Assembly: GCA_035370405.1 (NCBI GenBank)
Contig: DAOOVT010000013.1
Span: 1-21,244, forward strand
Source of the DNA: UBA5232 sp035370405
Lineage (GTDB): Bacteria; Patescibacteriota; Dojkabacteria; SC72
Reading direction: 5' to 3'
Length of the DNA: 21,244 nt
A model generated the notes under the pieces. The model saw only the letters and a program-made list of their open reading frames with translations, did no database searches and had not been told where the DNA came from. Numbering within the stretch: position 1 is the first letter of the stretch; every line of letters begins with the position of its first letter. Positions 1 to 6,795 of this stretch are shown here, one piece after another. Made by a program: the position numbers and the translations under genes.

Positions 1-5
1 TTTTT

Positions 6-644
6 CTATTCTTCTTTAGTGATTATTGGAATTGGAAAATGAAAAGTTTTTAGATTAAGTTGGTATCCTTCTCTTATTAGCACTGGGATTTCTACTGTTT
101 CATACCCTTCTGCGTATATTTTTATTTGGTGCTCTCCCGTTTTTAGTGAGAGATTGGCGATGGATTGAGTGTTTGTAAGGTCATTATCTATGTATATTTT
201 TGCGTTTTCAGCACTACTTGTTATTGTGATATATCCATGTTCTTTTTCAGTTGCTTTTACTCGAGAATAGTAGAGAATCGAACCATTTAGTGTATCATCA
301 GGTCCTATTTCTATACTAATTCTAGCAGATGTATTTTTTGAAAGCTCTATGTTGAATGATTGATTTTGATAGAAGGATTCTTGTGTAGTTATTCTTTGTA
401 ATTCTACTAGGTATTCACCTTCTGGTAGGTCTTGTACTGTTAATGGTGTTTCTCCATACTCTTTTCCATTTATCCATACCTTTGCTTTACTATTTGGAGT
501 GATTATTTCTATTGTTGTATTATTGTAGAATTTGTTGATTATTGGTAATTTCCCTATGAGTGACTTCACAGGAATGAAGTAGAATAGTACTGAGAGAGTT
601 ATGATAGATATTATGATTAGCAGGGCAGTTTTTACGCTTTTCAT
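6..644 (-). CDS. PEGA-domain membrane-anchored surface protein
   Basis: A 212-residue protein ending in TAG. Residues 6-26 form one hydrophobic segment with no cleavage site or lipobox that I can see, so it looks like a signal anchor with the rest outside the membrane. Residues about 44-112 and 137-200 each resemble a PEGA repeat: a beta-rich stretch with 'VWINGKEYGETPL' followed by 'LPEGEYLVEL' in the first, and 'IYIDND' then 'TGEHQIKIYAEGYE' in the second. PEGA domains are small beta-sandwich modules of surface proteins; the ligand here is unknown. It is the last visible gene of the minus-strand run, 38 nt after the MraY-like gene. There is no Shine-Dalgarno, but TATAAT lies exactly 7 nt before the ATG, so it may have its own leaderless transcript. 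The domain call is solid; no cellular role can be given. Confidence 0.8.
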   Translation of the reverse strand: MKSVKTALLIIISIITLSVLFYFIPVKSLIGKLPIINKFYNNTTIEIITPNSKAKVWINGKEYGETPLTVQDLPEGEYLVELQRITTQESFYQNQSFNIELSKNTSARISIEIGPDDTLNGSILYYSRVKATEKEHGYITITSSAENAKIYIDNDLTNTQSIANLSLKTGEHQIKIYAEGYETVEIPVLIREGYQLNLKTFHFPIPIITKEE

Positions 645-651
645 ACTGCCA

Positions 652-657
652 ATTATA
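652..657 (-). promoter_or_regulatory. -10 hexamer 7 nt before PEGA-protein start
   Basis: Read on the minus strand this is a perfect TATAAT with 7 nt between it and the ATG at 644. RNA starting about 7 nt past the hexamer would begin at the start codon. No convincing -35 or TGn extension is seen. Confidence 0.45.
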
Positions 658-682
658 GTGAGAAGTTGGATAAATGTCTATC

Positions 683-1894
683 TTAGTATGAATATTTTGA
701 TTCTGGTGATTTCTTCTTTTCCTCCATTTTCTTTTTTCTGGAAGAAAGTATATTCATTACAACAACCAATAGTAGGGCTAGACTTGTTGAGAATATTAGT
801 GCAAAGTATCTCATAGCTCCTGTGGAGAGTATTGCAAATGATCCTAAGAATAGTGTGATACCAGATTCGAGAAGGACTATGTTTCTTCTTCCTACTCCTA
901 GTGCGATGAGTTGGTGTTGAAGGTGATCAGGACCATTTATTTTCATTAAATCCATGAGATTTTTAGGCTTGTATGTGATGTATCTTTTGATTATTACATA
1001 GACAAAATCTATGAGTGGAACTATTAGTAACATTACTGTTGTTGAGAATTTTGCATCAGCAATTATGGACAAGAGACAGATCATAAAGCCATATACGGAT
1101 TTTCCCGCTGATCCTGTCATTATTTTTTGTGGAGGCATTGCAAATATTAGGAAGATGAGTAATCCTCCCACTACAAAGATAGATATTGTGGAAGCGAAAA
1201 GCGAATTGAATCTTACACCTAGTATGAATATCAGAAGGAAAATAATTAAGGAATTAGCTTCTATTATTCCAGGGGATCCTGCGGTCCATTTGAAAGCATT
1301 TATGCAGACGATCATCCATATTATGAGGAAGAGATCTCCAGGGAAGACAAAGGATTGTTGTATTCCAAGGAATGAGAAATTCCATGTGTATATGTCTAAA
1401 TTAGTATTTCCAAATGAAAGGTTTGTTAGATTTATGACGGAGAAAGCAATGATTATTGCTGATATTAATTGGTAGAGGAATTGAGTTTTAGCAGGAAGAT
1501 TGAATATATCGTCGAGTGCTGATCCTACAATTAGGATAAGGAGAGCAAGGATTATTGGTATTGTAAAGCTGTCTAGCTTGAAGCATAGGCAAATTATTAT
1601 TAATGTCGGAATTGTTATTGCTAGTCCCCCTAGTGCAGGAGTTATCCCTTCATGTAATGCTTTTTCCTCATTATCAAAGGTTTTTCCATTTCTCTTAGTT
1701 CCTGGTTTGTATGTGATGTCGTGCTTAAGTGCTATTTGTCCAACGATTGGAGTTAAAATCAGAGAGGATATTGAACCTATGAGGAAGATGTATATATATT
1801 GAAAGTATTTAAGGTATGGAGTTCCCTCTATGAGTGTGCATTTGAATAGATTTAGTACTTTATTCAATATTTCTGTGGCTGTAGACATGTCCAT
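683..1894 (-). CDS. MraY/WecA-superfamily (glycosyltransferase 4 family) membrane protein, divergent
   Basis: A 403-residue polytopic protein of about ten hydrophobic helices with a lysine-rich C-tail. Active members join a sugar phosphate to a polyprenyl phosphate at the membrane (peptidoglycan or wall polymer synthesis). Family landmarks are seen in order: HEGITPALGGLAI (81-93), the Asp pair D128/D129 with K136, the WMIVCINAF helix (193-201), a PLIDF...KR helix (293-304) and DHLQHQL (323-329), which resembles the histidine loop of WecA-type enzymes. However, the NLxDGxDG motif reads KWTAGSPG (202-209) and the usual GDxGS reads GSAGK (261-265), so two aspartate positions are lost. It is either a pseudoenzyme or an altered transferase; I would not name it mraY or wecA. 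It starts 7 nt after the 155-residue membrane gene. A TAGCAT hexamer lies 9 nt before the ATG, and an alternative ATG is codon 3. Confidence 0.75.
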   Translation of the reverse strand: MDMSTATEILNKVLNLFKCTLIEGTPYLKYFQYIYIFLIGSISSLILTPIVGQIALKHDITYKPGTKRNGKTFDNEEKALHEGITPALGGLAITIPTLIIICLCFKLDSFTIPIILALLILIVGSALDDIFNLPAKTQFLYQLISAIIIAFSVINLTNLSFGNTNLDIYTWNFSFLGIQQSFVFPGDLFLIIWMIVCINAFKWTAGSPGIIEANSLIIFLLIFILGVRFNSLFASTISIFVVGGLLIFLIFAMPPQKIMTGSAGKSVYGFMICLLSIIADAKFSTTVMLLIVPLIDFVYVIIKRYITYKPKNLMDLMKINGPDHLQHQLIALGVGRRNIVLLESGITLFLGSFAILSTGAMRYFALIFSTSLALLLVVVMNILSSRKKKMEEKKKSPESKYSY

Positions 1895-1901
1895 ATGTGT
1901 C

Positions 1902-2369
1902 TTATGCTATAAGCTCAATTAAAATAATGCTTTGAGAAATTATACATAAAAGTGTTGTAATCATAAGGAGCTTAACTAGACTTCTCTCCCTATTGTAACA
2001 GCGCGGAGTGAGTATTAGTGAGAGAAGCATAGCACAAGTAGAAATTGCTGGGTATATGTATATGTACGCCTTGTTTGTAAGTTTGTTTTGCATTGCCATG
2101 TGGTATTTATATATAGGAAGGTATGTTGGAAGGGAATCTAGATTCTTATGTATTAAGTATACTTGTTGAGCTATTAGAATAGCTCCTATTACAACAACAG
2201 CCCATACAAGTGGGTCTTTTAGAAATTTTAGTATTTCAAGCTTTGTAGTAGTTTTATCTATTTTCCCCTTAACTTTGTAGAATTTGTTACTGAATGGCTC
2301 CTTAATATCTAACCCAAGTTGTTTGTACTCTTCATCACTATTCTTTCTCAATTTTTTTGTATCAGACAT
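1902..2369 (-). CDS. small three-helix membrane protein, unknown function
   Basis: A 155-residue protein I do not recognise with confidence. Residues 1-50 are charged and probably cytoplasmic. Hydrophobic segments follow at about 53-73, 101-121 and 131-153. The loop after the first helix contains LPTYLPIY (80-87), and the LP...IP plus later 'YPAIS' pattern faintly recalls DUF1648-type membrane proteins; that resemblance is weak. It lies between ksgA (30 nt upstream) and the MraY-like gene (7 nt downstream) on the same strand. The start ATG has no Shine-Dalgarno, but an extended -10, TGATATAAT, ends 7 nt before it and a second TATAAT lies further up, so it may begin a leaderless sub-operon with the MraY-like gene. 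Confidence 0.75.
   Translation of the reverse strand: MSDTKKLRKNSDEEYKQLGLDIKEPFSNKFYKVKGKIDKTTTKLEILKFLKDPLVWAVVVIGAILIAQQVYLIHKNLDSLPTYLPIYKYHMAMQNKLTNKAYIYIYPAISTCAMLLSLILTPRCYNRERSLVKLLMITTLLCIISQSIILIELIA
1904..1909 (-). promoter_or_regulatory. TAGCAT motif 9 nt before the MraY-like start
   Basis: On the minus strand TAGCAT precedes the ATG at 1894 by 9 nt, inside the last codons of the upstream gene. The same hexamer at the same distance precedes ftsK and grpE. It may be a -10 variant (4 of 6 matches to TATAAT). Confidence 0.3.
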
Positions 2370-2376
2370 ATGGTGA

Positions 2377-2398
2377 ATTATATCACAGAGGGATTATA
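2377..2398 (-). promoter_or_regulatory. extended -10 promoter(s) before the three-helix membrane protein
   Basis: On the minus strand there are two perfect TATAAT hexamers, at 2393-2398 and 2377-2382. The proximal one is preceded by TGA, giving an extended -10 (TGATATAAT), and ends 7 nt before the ATG at 2369. The same nine bases occur before dnaG. No good -35 is visible. The interval sits in the 30-nt gap after ksgA. Confidence 0.5.
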
Positions 2399-2399
2399 T

Positions 2400-3149
2400 C
2401 TATTTCCTTGTACTTACGGAAAATAGTTGCAGGTATTGTTCTAATGAAAGATGTTGTGGTCTCTTACTTAGCATTTCTGTGAACTCCAGTGGTATATGGT
2501 ATTTTTGTTTAGTGTTGCTCAAAAGTGTTTTTCTTGGATGCCTAAAACATTCAGTTAGAAATTCCAAGAACTCTTTTGTATTTGAAACTTCCTTTTTCGA
2601 TGGAGAGAAGCTAATTAAAGAACTTGTTACTTTTGGTTGTGGACTAAATGATGCTTTAGAGATGTCGAAAAGTTTTTTAGGATTAGCGTATAGTTTTGTC
2701 TGAAGTGCTAGTAGGTTGTTTTGTGGTTCTGAACTTGTATATTTTTCGGCTACTTCTTTCTGTACTATGAAAAATGATGTTGTATTGAAATATTCAGAGG
2801 ATATAACTTTTTTGATTATCCTTTTACTGGTGTTGTATGGAAGTGATCCAAAGAATAGTATTTGTTTGTCTTGTAAATTCTTTAGCTGGGTGAAATTCCA
2901 GTCTAGGAAATCCTCATTTACTACAATAATCTGTGGAAAGCAAAGTGCAAGGTCATTTGAAAGTTCATTGTCCTTTTCTACCGCTATAATCTTCTCATTC
3001 TTTTGTGTGAATATTTTTGTAAAATATCCATGCCCAGGTCCTATTTCAACTAGAATGTCGTGTGGTGTAGAAAGAACTATTTTCGCAATCTGTTCTGCTA
3101 AGTTTTTGTTCACAAAGAAGTTTTGTCCTAAAGACTTTTTTGATTTCAT
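2400..3149 (-). CDS. ksgA: 16S rRNA dimethyladenosine transferase (RsmA/KsgA)
   Basis: A 249-residue KsgA/Dim1-family enzyme, which dimethylates the two adjacent adenines in helix 45 of 16S rRNA late in small-subunit assembly. Seen: the N-terminal KSLGQNFFVN signature (5-14), SAM motif I EIGPGHG (35-41), an acidic binder in VEKD (57-60), NEDF (78-81), the catalytic-loop motif as GSLPYN (101-106), FSPQPKVTSSLISF (168-181) and a C-terminal domain with CFRHPRKTLLSN (201-212) and RPQHLSLEQYL (230-240). It is slightly shorter than E. coli KsgA (273). The invariant Asn of NLPY is replaced by Ser (S102). Its ATG directly abuts the stop of the upstream methyltransferase, with no gap, implying co-transcription and translational coupling. 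Family identity is secure; full dimethylation activity is not, given the substitution. Confidence 0.92.
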   Translation of the reverse strand: MKSKKSLGQNFFVNKNLAEQIAKIVLSTPHDILVEIGPGHGYFTKIFTQKNEKIIAVEKDNELSNDLALCFPQIIVVNEDFLDWNFTQLKNLQDKQILFFGSLPYNTSKRIIKKVISSEYFNTTSFFIVQKEVAEKYTSSEPQNNLLALQTKLYANPKKLFDISKASFSPQPKVTSSLISFSPSKKEVSNTKEFLEFLTECFRHPRKTLLSNTKQKYHIPLEFTEMLSKRPQHLSLEQYLQLFSVSTRK

Positions 3150-4085
3150 CTATATAACTCTAAAATCCCATATATTATCTTTTTTCGTGTATACAGTTGA
3201 GCATTTTTTACAAACAGCTTTTGATTTTGATGTAAATTCTAAAGCTCCCTTGCAATTTGGACAAACAAGTATATCTTCTAATTTTAATGACGAATTGTCG
3301 TGATGGGTACCGTTCTTTTTGCAGACTAGAAATATGCTTGGAGGGATATTAGTCCATGAGAGTAGATTTTGGAGGATTTTTTCAAGGAAAATCATAGTGT
3401 TTAAGTTAAGTATTTTCTTTAGTGTTGGGATTCTTAAAAATGAGCACCCATATCTTTTTTGAATTGAGAAACCAGTTTGTTCCAGTTTTGTCTGGATATC
3501 TTTTGGGTGGTAGTTGTAAAAAATTCCTTTTAACCCATGTGCAGTACCCTGTGCTCCGTTAGTGGAAAGGGGATGTTCATATGGTGTTTTATCGAAGAAT
3601 TTGAAATTGAAATGGGCTAGTGCTTTGAGAGATGCTTTTAGATGTACTTTGTTAGGTATTTCTTGTATATACAGAGCTTCTCCATTTGTTACTCTATATA
3701 TCTCATTGAAATATTCGGAAACATTTTCAATGTGGTGTAATACTCTAACCATCATTGCACCATCAAATGAATTTTGTTTGAAAGGCATTTTGTATGCATT
3801 TCCAGCAATTAGTTCTACATTTGGATATTTATCTGTGATATTTTTTCTGTTCCTTTGAAGGGTTTTCATTGAATAGTCTAAGATTATTGGTTTGGAGTAT
3901 TTGTCATAGTACGTAGTTGTAAGTCTTCCATATGAGCCACCTATATCTAGAAACCATTGTCCATTTTTATCTTTTAGTATTTTTTGAAGTATGTTTTTTT
4001 CTGCACTATCTTCATATTGTCTGGTTCTCCAGTATTTTCTGTAATCATAGTCAAAAAGATCGTAATCTGTTACATCATTGATCAT
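3150..4085 (-). CDS. SAM-dependent methyltransferase with C-terminal Trm112-like zinc ribbon
   Basis: A 311-residue protein with two parts. Residues about 40-150 form a class I Rossmann methyltransferase: motif I LDIGGSYGR (46-54), an acidic residue ending strand 2 in ILDYS (D70), and GNAYKMPFKQNSFDGA (95-110) followed by VLHHIE, the pattern of Methyltransf_11 enzymes. Residues 273-311 form a zinc ribbon with paired cysteines C275/C278 and C292/C295, of the kind called Trm112-like or UPF0434. The substrate cannot be read from the sequence; small molecules, lipids and cell-wall precursors are all possible. The start overlaps the end of dnaG by 11 nt and the stop abuts ksgA, so it sits tightly inside an operon. 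No Shine-Dalgarno is visible. Fold and fusion are clear; specific function is unknown. Confidence 0.85.
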   Translation of the reverse strand: MINDVTDYDLFDYDYRKYWRTRQYEDSAEKNILQKILKDKNGQWFLDIGGSYGRLTTTYYDKYSKPIILDYSMKTLQRNRKNITDKYPNVELIAGNAYKMPFKQNSFDGAMMVRVLHHIENVSEYFNEIYRVTNGEALYIQEIPNKVHLKASLKALAHFNFKFFDKTPYEHPLSTNGAQGTAHGLKGIFYNYHPKDIQTKLEQTGFSIQKRYGCSFLRIPTLKKILNLNTMIFLEKILQNLLSWTNIPPSIFLVCKKNGTHHDNSSLKLEDILVCPNCKGALEFTSKSKAVCKKCSTVYTKKDNIWDFRVI

Positions 4086-5814
4086 TTTTTAATGAGTTTA
4101 TAATTTTAGTTATGTTTTCAAGTTGTTTTAGTAATTCAGCTTGTTTATTTGTATCTCCTATTTCTTCACTCATAGCTATTTGTGAGGATATATTCTTTTG
4201 TAGATCTGTATAGTACTTTATCTTTATCCTTTTTATTAAATTCCCCAATTGAAGATTTAGTTCTTCCTGTGTATCTGGAATCTCTCTTGCTTGGAATATT
4301 AGATTTTCTACAAGAGTGTGAAGCCGTTCATCATTGTCAAATTGCTTGAAGAATTTCTCTCTATTGAAGTTTGAAATTTGTGCTAAGAAACAGCTGTATA
4401 TCTCTTCATACCCTGTATCTTTTAAAAAGACAGGGTCGATCAGAAACTCTTTTGGAATGTTGTCATCGTAAAAAAGGAGCATTTGCAGATACAAAAATTC
4501 TGGAGTTATGTTCCTTTTCGTTTGTAATGATTTTGTAATAACTTTGTAATAATCCGTTTCACGTGCGGGGGTATACCCCTGCGATTTGCCGTACTGTATC
4601 TTGGTTATTCGGGTATACTTGGGTATATATATGGACCTCGTGGAGATGTCCTTTACCTGTTCAATGAGGGGTTCCATTACCGCTCTGATTTTATTAATAT
4701 CCTCTAATTTGTTTAAATTTTTCCCCTCTATTACATTTTGTAAAATCTCCGAAAAAGCTTCCTGCTTATTTGACAATGCATTTTCCATTTGCTTTGGATC
4801 CTTTTGTAACATTTCATCAATATCCTTGTATGGATCTGATGTTGCAGCATATGGATTTATTCCTATCTCTGAAGCAAGTTTGAAAGCCCTTATAAGGGCC
4901 ATTTTCCCAGCATTATCATTATCAAAGAAGAAAATGATATTTTTAGTTAATGTTGACAGTAACTTTAGTTGCTCTATTGTTAAACTTGTTCCAAGGGGAG
5001 CAACAACATTTTTAAAACCATGCTGATGGGAAGAAATCACATCCATAGAGCCTTCACATACTATCGCTGAATCTAATTTCCTTATCTCCTGCTTTGACTC
5101 ATACTGTCCAAATAGATTATCTTTTTTATGGAAAATTGGTGTCTCTGGAGTGTTCATATATTTTGGCCCCTTATCATCACCAGGCATAATTCTTGCAGTG
5201 AAAGCTATGACATCTCCTCTCTTAGATCGTATTGGAAACATTATTCTGTTGTAGAATTTTTCCTTTATAATTCCATTTTTTTCTGTGAATAGGCCTGACT
5301 GAAGTAATTGTTCCTTTGTATACTTTTTCCTACTATTTAATTCTTGGAGTAAGTGAGGATATCTTGGTGCAAATCCTATTCCGAAGTTCTTTATGCTTTC
5401 CTTTGTCAAGCCTCTCTCTTGCAAGTATCGTGAAGCCTCCTTGCTTAATGCTAACTGTCTGTAATAGTATTTTGTTGCTGTGTAGTTAATTTCTTCTAAA
5501 ACTTTGTATTTGGGATTTACTTCAAATTTTTTCAACTCTACTCCAGCTTCTTTTGCTAATTTCTCTAATGTTTCTGGGAAGTCCAAATTTTCAATCTTTT
5601 GTATGAAATTGAAGATATCTCCTGATTCTCCACAACCAAAACATTTGTATCTTTGCAGGTCTGGACTTACCATAAAGGAAGGTGTTTTTTCCTTATGAAA
5701 TGGACAAAGCCCCGAAAAATTCTTTCCAGTTTGCTTAAGCTGAACATACCTACCTATGACCTGAACTATGTCAAGTCTATCTTTTATCTCTGAAACCTGA
5801 TTGTTGTACTCCAT
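4075..5814 (-). CDS. dnaG: DNA primase
   Basis: A 579-residue bacterial primase, which makes RNA primers at the replication fork together with the DnaB helicase. Domains in order: an N-terminal zinc-binding domain with C37, H40, C58 and C61 (CPFHKEKTPSF then CFGCGESGD); the catalytic core with RIMFPIRSKRGDVIAF (190-205) and GPKYMNTPETPIF (216-228); a TOPRIM domain with the glutamate in CEGSMDVI (253-260), GTSLT (275-279) and the acidic FFDNDNAG (296-303); then a helical C-terminal region (about 440-579), probably the helicase-interacting part. Length is near the usual 580-600. The usual EGYMDVI tyrosine is Ser and FDGD is FDND, both mild changes. It follows rodZ by 18 nt and overlaps the methyltransferase by 11 nt. 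No Shine-Dalgarno; an extended -10 lies 9 nt before the ATG. Confidence 0.97.
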   Translation of the reverse strand: MEYNNQVSEIKDRLDIVQVIGRYVQLKQTGKNFSGLCPFHKEKTPSFMVSPDLQRYKCFGCGESGDIFNFIQKIENLDFPETLEKLAKEAGVELKKFEVNPKYKVLEEINYTATKYYYRQLALSKEASRYLQERGLTKESIKNFGIGFAPRYPHLLQELNSRKKYTKEQLLQSGLFTEKNGIIKEKFYNRIMFPIRSKRGDVIAFTARIMPGDDKGPKYMNTPETPIFHKKDNLFGQYESKQEIRKLDSAIVCEGSMDVISSHQHGFKNVVAPLGTSLTIEQLKLLSTLTKNIIFFFDNDNAGKMALIRAFKLASEIGINPYAATSDPYKDIDEMLQKDPKQMENALSNKQEAFSEILQNVIEGKNLNKLEDINKIRAVMEPLIEQVKDISTRSIYIPKYTRITKIQYGKSQGYTPARETDYYKVITKSLQTKRNITPEFLYLQMLLFYDDNIPKEFLIDPVFLKDTGYEEIYSCFLAQISNFNREKFFKQFDNDERLHTLVENLIFQAREIPDTQEELNLQLGNLIKRIKIKYYTDLQKNISSQIAMSEEIGDTNKQAELLKQLENITKIINSLKNDQ

Positions 5815-5823
5815 TACATTGGT

Positions 5824-5832
5824 ATTATATCA
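5824..5832 (-). promoter_or_regulatory. extended -10 (TGATATAAT) before dnaG
   Basis: In the 18-nt gap between rodZ and dnaG the minus strand reads TGATATAAT, an extended -10 ending 9 nt before the dnaG ATG. A transcript from here would have a 0-4 nt leader. The -35 position reads ACAAGA, a poor match. Confidence 0.5.
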
Positions 5833-6768
5833 TCATTCACATGATATCTTGTCCTCGCTTACTGTGCACTGCATTTCTGCAACTCCAGTACCACTTTGAG
5901 GACTCCATTGTATTTCTTCTCCATTGAAGAAAAGGTGTGTGCTACTTAACTTTCCTGTTATTATGTGTAATGTCTTTTCAATTTTGAATTCTGTCTCTAA
6001 TGGTTCTACGATATTTGCAATTTTATTTACGCTATCAATATCCAGTTTAATCCAAGCAGAGGAATCAGTTATCTTTAGTTTAATTGTATTTTCCTTTGGT
6101 ACTACTTGTTCCTGAACTTGTGGCTTTTCATATGTAATTTTCCTAGTTTCAACGACTTCTAGGACATTGTTGTTGTTCTTTCTTGCTTTAACGGTTATGA
6201 TATTCATTCCTTCATTCAACTTCATTTCTTTTTCAAATTCTCCATTTTCATTTTGTTCGACTGCTACACCATTTATCTCTGCTGTGGTGTTTTGAGAAAT
6301 TTTCCCCTTTACCTTTATGATCTCTTCTGTAGTTGTAATATCCTGTGGTGGTTCTATTATTGTAAGTTCTGGTGGTGTTTGAAATTTATGTATTTGTATG
6401 AAGATATATGCAACTACTCCTAGGGAGAATAATGTAAGTAGTATTGTTATGATTAATTGTGGAGTTAGTACATTTCTCCTTTTGTTTAGAGCTTTTTGTT
6501 TGAATAGTTGAGTGTCCTCTGTCTTTCCAATGGGAGTATGATTTGTTCTTCTGTACAGTGCTAGAACTTTTTTTACATCAAGCCCAAGATATTCTGCGTA
6601 TATTTTTATGAAGCCCTTTAGAAAAACCTCTGATTCGAATGGAGAGAATTCATCTTTTTCTATATATTCTAGAAATCTCTTTTGTATTTTTGTATCAGCT
6701 GATACGACATCGAGACTTTTTCCAAGTTGCAATCTTTTGTTTTTTATGACTTGTCCTACTGTTATCAT
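5833..6768 (-). CDS. RodZ-like transmembrane HTH protein
   Basis: A 311-residue protein with RodZ architecture. Residues 1-75 are a helix-turn-helix domain of the HTH_25 type (VGQVIKNKRLQLGKSLDVVS... then FLKGFIKIYAEYLGLD), which in RodZ binds MreB. A basic stretch (95-99) precedes a single membrane helix (about 103-125). Outside the membrane there are two beta domains: an Ig-like domain (about 133-213, with 'INGVAVEQNENGEFEKEM') and a DUF4115-like RodZ C-terminal domain (about 228-300). Two cysteines (C301, C310) close the protein. RodZ links the MreB cytoskeleton to wall synthesis and shape; the extra Ig-like domain is not in E. coli RodZ. It lies 27 nt after ftsK and 18 nt before dnaG. I see no mreB here, so the shape role is inferred from the family. 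Confidence 0.82.
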   Translation of the reverse strand: MITVGQVIKNKRLQLGKSLDVVSADTKIQKRFLEYIEKDEFSPFESEVFLKGFIKIYAEYLGLDVKKVLALYRRTNHTPIGKTEDTQLFKQKALNKRRNVLTPQLIITILLTLFSLGVVAYIFIQIHKFQTPPELTIIEPPQDITTTEEIIKVKGKISQNTTAEINGVAVEQNENGEFEKEMKLNEGMNIITVKARKNNNNVLEVVETRKITYEKPQVQEQVVPKENTIKLKITDSSAWIKLDIDSVNKIANIVEPLETEFKIEKTLHIITGKLSSTHLFFNGEEIQWSPQSGTGVAEMQCTVSEDKISCE

Positions 6769-6777
6769 TATGCAAGT

Positions 6778-6783
6778 ATTTTA
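6778..6783 (-). promoter_or_regulatory. -10-like TAAAAT 9 nt before rodZ-like start
   Basis: In the 27-nt gap after ftsK the minus strand carries TAAAAT (5 of 6 matches to TATAAT) 9 nt before the ATG at 6768. There is no Shine-Dalgarno. This matches the placement at dnaG. Confidence 0.3.
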
Positions 6784-6795
6784 CTACTATGCCCT

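Noticed and set aside
1011..1475. Long plus-strand open frame (154 codons) inside the MraY-like gene
   Set aside because: Antisense to a clearly coding helix-rich gene with family motifs; its translation shows no domain and has no start signal.
2716..3303. Plus-strand 195-codon open frame across the ksgA/methyltransferase junction
   Set aside because: Antisense shadow: it crosses two well-supported genes, and its Phe/Ser/Cys-rich composition is that of reversed Lys/Glu codons.
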